From Pseudomonadota bacterium (lineage in GTDB: Bacteria; SAR324; XYD2-FULL-50-16; JAHJRI01), in the NCBI GenBank assembly GCA_022360105.1, contig JAKSDL010000526.1, positions 1 through 5,663 of the forward strand: DNA of 5,663 nt, in the 5' to 3' direction. Shown here piece by piece: positions 1-4,981 of this stretch. The notes beneath the pieces were generated by a model, which saw only the letters and a list, made by a program, of their open reading frames with translations, ran no database searches and was not told the DNA's origin. How positions within the stretch are numbered: the stretch's first letter is position 1; every line of letters begins with the position of its first letter. The translations under genes and the position numbers were made by a program.

Positions 1-213
1 ACCAAAGACAAAAACAAAGCCGATAGAATTGTTCGTATGTTGCGACGTCAAAAATTCGATTCTTACCTGGCACAGGTAAATATTGAGGGACAAACCATCT
101 ATCGAGTTCGAGTGGGGAAAAAATCAAAAGCGGAAATTGAAAAGCTGGATCAGGATCTACAGAAGGTCATTGGCGGGATGGGAATGAAATCGAGAAAAAT
201 AAAACTTAATTAG
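1..213 (+). CDS. SPOR-domain protein, C-terminal fragment
   Basis: The window opens inside this gene: frame 1 is open from the first base and ends at TAG (211-213), giving the last 70 residues. They match the second half of a SPOR (sporulation-related) domain: a helix rich in Lys/Arg (KADRIVRMLRRQKFD), the strand-turn-strand with GQTIYRVRVG near residues 34-43, and a closing amphipathic helix (KAEIEKLDQDLQKVIGG). YRVRVG is the most typical SPOR signature. SPOR domains bind denuded glycan strands of septal peptidoglycan, usually at the C-terminus of envelope or cell-division proteins, so the missing N-terminus probably carries a membrane anchor or signal; that is inference. The gene converges on the leftward 233-residue gene with only two bases between stop codons, and no hairpin terminator is seen between them. 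Which SPOR protein this is cannot be told from the fragment. Confidence 0.8.
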   Translation, partial: TKDKNKADRIVRMLRRQKFDSYLAQVNIEGQTIYRVRVGKKSKAEIEKLDQDLQKVIGGMGMKSRKIKLN

Positions 214-215
214 GA

Positions 216-917
216 TTAAAGAGAGCTCATGTAATTGCGCCAGTTGATCATTTTTGCATTGAGCTGTTGGACATACATAGCTTCAAGTTTCCAATCCCCT
301 GATTTGACAAGACTCTCCAAACGTCCCAATTTGTTTTTGTTAAGATATCTGTTAAACACAGATGGAGTAATCCCGTCTTTATCATTTTGAACAATATACA
401 TGAGGGCTTTTAGCAGGGAAGAGTCTTTGATTTTTTTCTGAATGCGGGAGATAAAAACGATACGTTCAATTTCAGGATTGGTGTCAATCCATTGCATGAT
501 AACCTGCAAATTTTGGTATTTGAAGAATCGCCTGCTTATTCCCCGGAACAGGGCGTCAATCCTGGCAGAGTCTTCCGAGCAACAAAGCTCGTTTGCCGTG
601 ATCTTTTTTGCCAGAATATAAACGATTTCAGGGTTTTCTTTAACTTTCTCCCTGAACACTGCAAAAAACTTGTCGCTTAAAATCCTCATCAGCGACATGG
701 TCAATTTCTTTTCCAGGTCTTTGTCAGTAATTTTGTAGTTATTACAAATCCTTCCTGCCAGATACTGGAGAAAGCGCCCTTGGATCATGTTTGCCAAAAA
801 CTGGCTGTTGGATTCATCCAGCCGGGGCATTTCCTCCCCGTTGAACTGCTCAAGGCAGTTCAACATGGCTTTTGTATATGGATTTAAAGGTCCTGAAAGG
901 GAATGTGCGTTTGTCAT
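216..917 (-). CDS. Unrecognised 233-residue helical protein
   Basis: I do not recognise this family. The protein is soluble-looking, with no signal peptide or membrane segment. It is predominantly helical by eye, rich in Lys, Arg, Ile and Leu, with basic stretches near residues 129-133 (RRFFK) and 159-164 (IQKKIK). Two segments resemble each other about 52 residues apart: ENPEIVYILAKKI from residue 94 and TNPEIERIVFISRI from residue 146, possibly an old internal duplication of a helical unit. Two cysteines sit side by side at 112-113. The start ATG (complement of 915-917) overlaps the TGA of the upstream aminotransferase in an ATGA, so translation is probably coupled and the gene is the last of the leftward cluster. 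No Shine-Dalgarno is visible. A rightward reading frame at 492-680 lies inside it, but the leftward frame is far longer and fits the operon. The coding call is firm; the function is unknown. Confidence 0.8.
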   Translation of the reverse strand: MTNAHSLSGPLNPYTKAMLNCLEQFNGEEMPRLDESNSQFLANMIQGRFLQYLAGRICNNYKITDKDLEKKLTMSLMRILSDKFFAVFREKVKENPEIVYILAKKITANELCCSEDSARIDALFRGISRRFFKYQNLQVIMQWIDTNPEIERIVFISRIQKKIKDSSLLKALMYIVQNDKDGITPSVFNRYLNKNKLGRLESLVKSGDWKLEAMYVQQLNAKMINWRNYMSSL

Positions 918-2098
918 ACTAACTGGTATTGCTCTGCGAGCTTCCTAAATAAGGGTAAAGACCTTCGAATCATGTCGGTATCAAAACAATAGGAAATTCT
1001 AAAATATCCCGCTGTTCCGAAAGCTGATCCGGGAACCATCAATAAGTTAAGCTCTTGAGCGGATTTTATAAACTCTCTGTCATCTTCTATCGGGCTTTTA
1101 GGAAAGAGATAAAATCCTCCGTCCGGCTTAACACAATCAAATCCGCAATTCGTCAAATGCTCGTGAAGGATATCCCTGTTGTCACGATAAGGTTGCAAAT
1201 CGACCCTGGCTTTTCCCACCATGGGGACAACTCGCTGCCAGATCGCGGGAGCATTGACAAAACCTAGTATTCTTAATGCAATTACTGCTCCCTCCTGGAT
1301 CATATTTCGGTCTTGATGTCTTGGGCTTATGGCGATGTAACCAATGCGTTCACCGGGGATTGCAAGGTCTTTGCTGTAGGAGGTAACTACGATGCTGTTA
1401 TCATAAGAGTTAAAAATAGAGGGGACGTCGGTATCATAAGAAATATTCTTATATGGCTCATCTGAAATCAAACTGATTGGATTGCCGTATTCATTTGATT
1501 TTTCAGCCAGAAGCTGTCCGAGCGTGTCGAGCTCCTTTTTGGAATAAACAACTCCGGTCGGATTGTTCGGGGTGTTGATCAGAACAACTTTTACTTCGGG
1601 CGTAATCGCCTTGGCAAGCTCGTTAAAATCGATTCTGAATGAATCATCTGTTGCAACCCGCTTGATAGTTCCATTGTGATTGGCCACGTAAAAATCATAC
1701 TCGACAAAATAGGGCTTTAATACTACCACTTCGTCACCCTGATTCAGCAATGTGCGGAAAATCACATTGAGCGCACCACCGGCTCCAACAGTCATAATAA
1801 CATCGCTGGTCGTGAACTCTTCCCCGGTTTCATCGGTGATCATTCTGGCGATAAAATCTCTTGTCTCAGGGAAACCGGGATTAGGCATATACCGGTGAGT
1901 TCCCCTGATATCGCTTTGGATCAGCTCCAATAAAGCCTTTTTTACTTCTTCGGGTGGTTCGAACACAGGATTTCCAATACTGAAATCGAAAACATTTTCA
2001 GCACCATATAGTTTTATGCGCCTGGTTCCTTCTTCAAACATTTTCCGAATCATGGAGGAACTCTTCACCGCGGCTTCAATTTGTTTGGATATACCCAT
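914..2098 (-). CDS. PLP-dependent aminotransferase, class I/II
   Basis: This is a complete 394-residue fold-type I aminotransferase, the usual length for the family. Such enzymes move an amino group between an amino acid and a 2-oxo acid in the cytoplasm, using pyridoxal phosphate (PLP). Visible landmarks in order: the substrate-side SIGNP loop (residues 40-44), the cofactor-phosphate loop GAGGAL (105-110), NTPNNPTG (175-182, with the PLP-ring Asn179), SDEPY (212-216, Asp213 to the pyridine nitrogen, Tyr216), SYSKDLAIPGERIGY (240-254, with Schiff-base Lys243 and Arg251), and FRISY with Arg367, the usual alpha-carboxylate-binding arginine. All catalytic positions are intact. The N-terminal SSSMIRKMFEEG segment resembles a large group annotated only as PLP-dependent aminotransferase; aspartate, alanine or aromatic substrates are possible and I cannot decide. 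Its stop overlaps the start of the 233-residue gene by four bases, and LOG lies 75 bp upstream on the same strand. Confidence 0.95.
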   Translation of the reverse strand: MGISKQIEAAVKSSSMIRKMFEEGTRRIKLYGAENVFDFSIGNPVFEPPEEVKKALLELIQSDIRGTHRYMPNPGFPETRDFIARMITDETGEEFTTSDVIMTVGAGGALNVIFRTLLNQGDEVVVLKPYFVEYDFYVANHNGTIKRVATDDSFRIDFNELAKAITPEVKVVLINTPNNPTGVVYSKKELDTLGQLLAEKSNEYGNPISLISDEPYKNISYDTDVPSIFNSYDNSIVVTSYSKDLAIPGERIGYIAISPRHQDRNMIQEGAVIALRILGFVNAPAIWQRVVPMVGKARVDLQPYRDNRDILHEHLTNCGFDCVKPDGGFYLFPKSPIEDDREFIKSAQELNLLMVPGSAFGTAGYFRISYCFDTDMIRRSLPLFRKLAEQYQLV

Positions 2099-2173
2099 AA
2101 CAATGTCCAGATAGAAAGGTCTGTCAAATTTTAAAATCTTATGAATTCAAAAGGTGCGTTCTACCTATCATTC

Positions 2174-3028
2174 CTAATTATCTATATACTCTTTCGTCAA
2201 TACTTCTTTGAGATATTCGAACGCGTCGTTTACGCTGTCGAATAATTGAAACAGATCAAGATCAGATTCTTTGATCACCCCCCAGTTAACCAAGTGATCG
2301 AAGTTGACAAAGTTATTCCAGAATTCCGAGCCAAACAAAACAATAGGTACCTTTTTTTGAATCTTTTCTGTCTGAATGAGGGTGAGCATCTCAAACAACT
2401 CATCCATGGTTCCAAAACCACCCGGGAAAACAACTAGAGCTTTCGCCAGATAGGCGAACCAGAATTTGCGAATAAAGAAGTAGTGAAAAATGAAAGAAAT
2501 CTTGTCTGTTTGATAAGAATTTGGCGCCTGTTCAAAAGGCAAACTGATATTCATGCCAATCGACTCGCCATTCGCCTCAGCGGCACCCTTGTTGGACGCT
2601 TCCATCATACCGGGACCTCCACCGGAGCAGATATAGAATCGATCCTTTTTATTCTTCATTCCCAAAGACCATTCCGTTAATTTCTTAGCCAGCGCCACGG
2701 AATCCTCATAGTATTTTGAGAGTTTCACCTGCATTTTTGCCTGTTGCAGTTCATTTTGCAGTGCTTGAAGATCAACTTCTGATTGTCTGGCTTTCTTCTC
2801 CAGTTTTATCAGGTTTTCTTGGGCAGTCTCCATGGATACTGATCTGGCCGAACCGAAAAATACAATCGTATGTTCAATCTCCTGCTCCTCATATCGCTGT
2901 TTTGGAGCAGTTAGTTCGCAGAGTATTCTGATTTGTCTTGCTTCCGGGCTGTTTAAAAAATCCTGATTCTTATAAGTTTTCGTATTTGAAAAATCAGCCG
3001 TGCTTTTCTTTTTATTGTTGTTGAACAT
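2174..3028 (-). CDS. LOG-family (TIGR00730) Rossmann-fold nucleotide hydrolase
   Basis: This 284-residue protein carries both LOG-family hallmarks: GGGPGMMEA (136-144) and the nucleotide-binding/catalytic PGGFGTMDE (202-210, Glu210 the expected catalytic acid), with a conserved-type Arg-Lys pair at 187-188. LOG proteins are cytoplasmic phosphoribohydrolases that release the base from nucleoside 5'-monophosphates (AMP, or cytokinin riboside monophosphates where those exist). In a non-plant-associated bacterium, general purine nucleotide cleavage is the safer reading. It is longer than the minimal LOG of about 190 residues. It has a polar N-terminal extension (1-50) and, between the first strand (HTIVFFGSAR, 53-62) and the helix YYEDSVALAKKL (106-117), a charged helical insert of about 40 residues with coiled-coil character (67-104), as in the longer bacterial members. 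The start follows AACAAAATT without Shine-Dalgarno. It is the first gene of the leftward cluster and diverges from thpR. Confidence 0.92.
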   Translation of the reverse strand: MFNNNKKKSTADFSNTKTYKNQDFLNSPEARQIRILCELTAPKQRYEEQEIEHTIVFFGSARSVSMETAQENLIKLEKKARQSEVDLQALQNELQQAKMQVKLSKYYEDSVALAKKLTEWSLGMKNKKDRFYICSGGGPGMMEASNKGAAEANGESIGMNISLPFEQAPNSYQTDKISFIFHYFFIRKFWFAYLAKALVVFPGGFGTMDELFEMLTLIQTEKIQKKVPIVLFGSEFWNNFVNFDHLVNWGVIKESDLDLFQLFDSVNDAFEYLKEVLTKEYIDN

Positions 3029-3218
3029 AATTTTGTTTGTATGAAGATATGACTAGTTGTTTTAGAAACCTTTGTATTCCCCAAATTCGCTGGCTATGCT
3101 AGCAGATAGGATAGAACGTTAACTTCTTTTCTCTGCAAATTCAATTTTGTAGGAGATTGAGAGGACTAACGGTCATGAATCATGGGATTTGAAATACAAT
3201 TTAATCGCTCAAACTTCA

Positions 3219-3755
3219 ATGATACGCCTATTTGTTGCAATCAATCTACCAGATTGGTTAAAAAATGAACTGACCTTGCTCTGCTCTTTTGGAATAAAAG
3301 GAGTAAAATGGGTGGAAACGGATAATTTTCATCTCTCACTTAGATTCATCGGGGAGGTAACCCAGGAGGATTTTCAGGATATATCCGATGCTTTGTCGAA
3401 AATAAAAGTGAACCCATTTACCTTGACACTATCCGGACTTGGAACATTTCCGAATGAGAAATCCCCCAGAGTGATCTGGACCGGCGTTGATAAAAACGAA
3501 GAGCTAATCCGACTGCAAAAAAAAGTGGAAACCCAACTAAACAAACTTGGGTTAAAAGGAGACAAACGCAGGTACACACCGCACATTACCCTGGGCAGGG
3601 TAAAGTCGGAAAAGCTCGGCAGAATAGGCGATTTCCTGGTTCAGAATAACCTGTACAAATCAAAACCAATCGACGTGGAAGGTTTTCAACTATTTTCAAG
3701 CGTCCTGATGCCCAAAGGACCTATTTATAGGGTTGAAAATGACTATTCGTTTTAA
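3219..3755 (+). CDS. thpR: RNA 2',3'-cyclic phosphodiesterase (2H family, 'LigT')
   Basis: This 178-residue protein is a member of the 2H phosphoesterase superfamily, which opens 2',3'-cyclic phosphate ends of RNA to 2'-phosphates and was first described as 2'-5' RNA ligase. The two catalytic HxS/TxL motifs are present and properly spaced: HLSL (His38, Ser40) and HITL (His122, Thr124). The first is followed by RFIGEV and the second preceded by RRYTP, both typical. I place the start at ATG 3219 because family members usually begin directly with the first strand, here MIRLFVAINLP. The frame also extends up to a TTG at 3189, adding ten residues (MKYNLIAQTS) that look unlike the family. Neither start has a good Shine-Dalgarno. 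The length matches the family. smpB follows 109 bp downstream on the same strand, but functional linkage is not shown. Confidence 0.9.
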   Translation: MIRLFVAINLPDWLKNELTLLCSFGIKGVKWVETDNFHLSLRFIGEVTQEDFQDISDALSKIKVNPFTLTLSGLGTFPNEKSPRVIWTGVDKNEELIRLQKKVETQLNKLGLKGDKRRYTPHITLGRVKSEKLGRIGDFLVQNNLYKSKPIDVEGFQLFSSVLMPKGPIYRVENDYSF

Positions 3756-3817
3756 TACTGGAAACTAATTTTTTAACTACCCTTTGCTTTGCTATCAAAA
3801 TATAGAAACATCTTATT

Positions 3818-3832
3818 GAAAGCGTAGCTTTC
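3818..3832 (+). other. Short perfect hairpin upstream of smpB
   Basis: GAAAGC, a GTA loop and GCTTTC form a perfect 6-bp stem 32 bases before the smpB start. There is no T-tract after it, so it is not a standard terminator. It could be an mRNA structure in the smpB leader or chance; the rest of the thpR-smpB gap is A+T-rich and shows nothing else. Confidence 0.3.
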
Positions 3833-3864
3833 TCAGTACAGAAATATAAAATTTACAATCTAAA

Positions 3865-4314
3865 ATGACTAAATCTATTGTTAGAAACCGCAAAGCCTGG
3901 CATGAGTATGAGATTTTGGAGAAGTTCGAAGCCGGAATTGCCCTGGTGGGAACCGAAGTTAAAAGTGTCAGACTGGGTAAGGTAAAAATAACAGAAGCTT
4001 ATTGTAATATTGATGATAAGTTGCAGATGGATCTGCACGAAATGGAGATTAGCCCTTATACCTTTGGCAACATCCACAATCATAAAACGAAAAGAGCGCG
4101 TAAGCTATTGATGCATAAAAGGGAAATCAACCGCTTGCTTTCAAAAGTAAAAGAGAAAGGATTGACACTTATCCCGTTGAGTTTGTATTTCAAGAATGAT
4201 AAGGTCAAAGTAGAAGTTGCGTTGGTTAAGGGGAAAAAACTCCATGATAAACGGGCGGCATTAAAAGATAAAGATGCTAAACGGGAAATCGATCGCGCAA
4301 TCAAATACCAATAG
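3865..4314 (+). CDS. smpB: SsrA-binding protein SmpB
   Basis: This is a complete 149-residue SmpB, within the usual 145-165 range. SmpB is the small OB-fold partner of tmRNA: it binds the tRNA-like domain, delivers it with EF-Tu to the A site of stalled ribosomes, and places its C-terminal tail in the empty mRNA channel. Signature segments are NRKAWHEYEILEKFEAGIALVGTEVKSVRLGK (8-39), including the GTEVKS core, then AYCNI (45-49), ISPYTFGN near 62-69, and the tail motif KGKKLHDKRAALKDKDAKRE (122-141), which becomes helical in the ribosome. All family landmarks are intact. The ATG at 3865 gives the standard N-terminus; its leader is A-rich with no Shine-Dalgarno. ssrA starts 51 bp downstream on the same strand, so protein and RNA partners are adjacent, a common but not universal arrangement. 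A leftward frame at 4080-4328 is a shadow of this gene. Confidence 0.97.
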   Translation: MTKSIVRNRKAWHEYEILEKFEAGIALVGTEVKSVRLGKVKITEAYCNIDDKLQMDLHEMEISPYTFGNIHNHKTKRARKLLMHKREINRLLSKVKEKGLTLIPLSLYFKNDKVKVEVALVKGKKLHDKRAALKDKDAKREIDRAIKYQ

Positions 4315-4326
4315 ATCCAACCTGTC

Positions 4327-4348
4327 ATTCCGGCCTCAGATCCGGAAT
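4327..4348. repeat. REP-like palindrome between smpB and ssrA
   Basis: ATTCCGG (4327-4333) and CCGGAAT (4342-4348) form a perfect 7-bp inverted repeat around an 8-base loop. The context GTCATTCCGG...CCGGAATCC resembles the dispersed GTCATTCC.../...GGAATCC palindromes common in many bacterial genomes. No T-run follows, so it is a poor intrinsic terminator for smpB. It lies just 18 bases before the tmRNA 5' end, where ssrA promoter elements would be expected. Dispersal cannot be tested from one copy. Confidence 0.55.
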
Positions 4349-4415
4349 CCGGTCACTACATTTGTGGGGGTGTACAGGCTTTCGACCTGGATGAGGTATT
4401 AATAGTGTAAGCAAG

Positions 4416-4453
4416 TAGTGGTTTGTCGAAGGGCCACTATAAAAATCGACAAA
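4416..4453 (+). other. tmRNA pseudoknot 1
   Basis: This is a clean H-type pseudoknot. Stem 1 is TAGTGG (4416-4421) with CCACTA (4434-4439); stem 2 is TTTGTCGA (4422-4429) with TCGACAAA (4446-4453). Every pair is Watson-Crick. It ends 11 nt before the resume codon at 4465, about the distance seen in other tmRNAs, which supports the choice of that codon. Confidence 0.85.
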
Positions 4454-4464
4454 ATATTTTAATT

Positions 4465-4512
4465 GCTAACAATAGCGACTATTCTCTGAACTCTGCTGCA
4501 ATCGCAGCTTAG
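4465..4512 (+). other. tmRNA proteolysis-tag reading frame
   Basis: The frame from GCT (4465) to TAG (4510-4512) encodes ANNSDYSLNSAAIAA, 15 residues. The small hydrophobic end AIAA resembles the ALAA/AVAA ends read by ClpXP-type proteases. The resume codon is inferred: it is an alanine codon, lies 11 nt after pseudoknot 1, and is preceded by TTAATT with A at the usual -4 position. The tag is longer than the roughly 10-residue tags of many bacteria but similar in length to those of cyanobacteria. Confidence 0.8.
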
Positions 4513-4518
4513 TTTGAG

Positions 4519-4569
4519 CGTGATGCCCGCGATGCCTGATACCCGGGAAATCACGTCATTTTATCAGGC
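4519..4569 (+). other. tmRNA pseudoknot 2
   Basis: CGTGAT (4519-4524) pairs with ATCACG (4550-4555), extended by CCCG (4526-4529) with CGGG (4544-4547). The loop segment GCCTGATA (4534-4541) pairs with TATCAGGC (4562-4569). The interleaved stems form a pseudoknot just after the tag stop codon, as expected for tmRNA. Confidence 0.8.
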
Positions 4570-4576
4570 TCATCTC

Positions 4577-4615
4577 CCTGGTACCCCATTTACTAGGTAG
4601 AGAAATTTAATTGGG
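4577..4615 (+). other. tmRNA pseudoknot 3 (likely)
   Basis: CCTGGTA (4577-4583) pairs with TACTAGG (4591-4597) with one G-U pair. The loop bases CCCA (4585-4588) can pair with TGGG (4612-4615). The second stem is short, so this is less certain than pseudoknots 1 and 2. Confidence 0.55.
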
Positions 4616-4710
4616 TAGCCGGGCTTGAGGTTGTCAGTAACCAAGACAGTTCCGGCGAGACATCAAAAACCTGACTAAACTTGTAGAAGCCTATTGATCC
4701 TATCTTTGGG

Positions 4711-4740
4711 ACGCGGGTTCGATTCCCGCCACCTCCACCA
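4711..4740 (+). other. Candidate attachment site at the ssrA 3' end
   Basis: The T arm and acceptor end of tmRNA are a well-known integration target for tyrosine-recombinase elements, which rebuild the gene end on insertion. The gene is intact to CCA, and the sequence after it changes character: short tandem repeats, then a membrane-protein gene with a strong Shine-Dalgarno. This is inference only. No integrase and no second copy of this segment lie in the window. Confidence 0.3.
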
Positions 4741-4789
4741 TTCTCCGAGGTAGCATTCCTCATAAAATCACTTCACAGTTAGATTCCAC

Positions 4790-4819
4790 AAGCCTTTAAC
4801 CGAGGGAGTTTAAGGTCTT
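4790..4819 (+). terminator. Possible weak terminator downstream of ssrA
   Basis: CCTTTAAC (4793-4800) and GTTTAAGG (4808-4815) form a stem with one T-T mismatch around a 7-base loop. AAG/CTT can extend it past a single bulged T. A T-rich stretch (4826-4832) follows, but only after several bases, so this is not a textbook intrinsic terminator. It lies about 50 bases after the tmRNA end and is the best candidate for ending that transcript. Confidence 0.4.
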
Positions 4820-4830
4820 CTCTTAATTTT

Positions 4831-4860
4831 TTGTTTTCTGATATTTTCTGTTGTTTTCTG
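4831..4860. repeat. Three 10-bp tandem units ending TTTTCTG
   Basis: The units are TTGTTTTCTG (4831-4840), ATATTTTCTG (4841-4850) and TTGTTTTCTG (4851-4860). The first and third are identical, and all three share TTTTCTG at an exact 10-bp period, close to one DNA helical turn. They lie in the gene-free 4741-4981 gap. They could be protein-binding sites, such as recombinase arm sites, or simple low-complexity duplication. Confidence 0.65.
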
Positions 4861-4876
4861 ATTTTTGATATTGCCC

Positions 4877-4909
4877 GGAACGTTTTGGAACTCGTTTGGA
4901 ACGCTTTTT
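4877..4909. repeat. Three tandem GGAAC-N-T-rich units of 10-12 bp
   Basis: The units are GGAACGTTTT (4877-4886), GGAACTCGTTT (4887-4897) and GGAACGCTTTTT (4898-4909). All begin GGAAC and end in a T-run, spaced 10 and 11 bp apart. They are a separate family from the TTTTCTG units 17 bp upstream. Near-helical spacing suggests binding sites for one protein on one face of DNA; its identity is unknown. A further TTTGGAA occurs at 4938-4944. Confidence 0.65.
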
Positions 4910-4969
4910 CAAAACCCTGAGTTCAGTAATATCAAGGTTTGGAAGGCAGCAAGTAAAAATATAAAATTG

Positions 4970-4974
4970 AGGAG
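4970..4974 (+). promoter_or_regulatory. Strong Shine-Dalgarno AGGAG
   Basis: AGGAG ends 7 bases before the ATG at 4982 and fixes that start. It stands out because no other gene start visible in the window has a comparable site. Confidence 0.8.
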
Positions 4975-4981
4975 AAAGACG

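Larger units (their letters stand above)
4366..4740 (+). ncRNA. ssrA: Transfer-messenger RNA (tmRNA)
   Basis: This is a complete one-piece tmRNA of 375 nt. The 5' GGGGGTG (4366-4372) pairs with CACCTCC (4730-4736) as a 7-bp acceptor stem with one G-U pair, followed by discriminator A and encoded CCA (4738-4740). TTCGAC near 4381 is the conserved D-like loop. The T arm GCGGG/TTCGATT/CCCGC occupies 4713-4729, preceded by the family-typical GGACGCGGG. TTAATAG (4399-4405) pairs with CTATTGA (4691-4697) in the long helix 2. Pseudoknot 1 spans 4416-4453, the tag frame 4465-4512, pseudoknot 2 4519-4569 and a likely pseudoknot 3 4577-4615; the 4616-4675 stretch probably folds as pseudoknot 4. It acts with SmpB to free stalled ribosomes and tag the nascent chain for proteolysis. 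Ends are set by acceptor pairing; 5' processing by RNase P is assumed. I could not identify a convincing promoter. Confidence 0.97.

Noticed and set aside
492..680. Rightward 62-residue open frame
   Set aside because: It lies wholly inside the longer, operon-coupled 233-residue leftward gene and shows no domain or start signal.
1055..1267. Rightward 70-residue open frame
   Set aside because: It is antisense to the C-terminal part of the aminotransferase, with no independent support.
2120..2126. TTGACA -35-like hexamer (leftward) before the aminotransferase
   Set aside because: No acceptable -10 box lies at the right distance before the start codon, so I do not call a promoter.
2246..2931. 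Three rightward open frames (63, 65 and 71 residues) over the LOG gene
   Set aside because: They are shadows of a gene whose catalytic motifs are clear on the other strand.
3175..3192. Five-codon mini-ORF (MNHGI) with AGGA upstream, just before thpR
   Set aside because: It is too short to tell from chance, and no leader-peptide pattern or attenuator hairpin is seen near it.
3374..3586. Leftward 70-residue open frame
   Set aside because: It is antisense to thpR, which has both HxS/T motifs in the rightward frame.
3853..4328. Two leftward open frames of 76 and 82 residues
   Set aside because: They are antisense to smpB, whose family signatures are unmistakable.
4741..4765. Small GAGG/CCTC hairpin just after the tmRNA CCA
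   Set aside because: The stem is only 4 bp with no T-run; it is likely chance.
4741..4981. CRISPR array suggested by the short repeats
   Set aside because: The units are 10-12 bp and directly abutting with no spacers, unlike CRISPR repeats.
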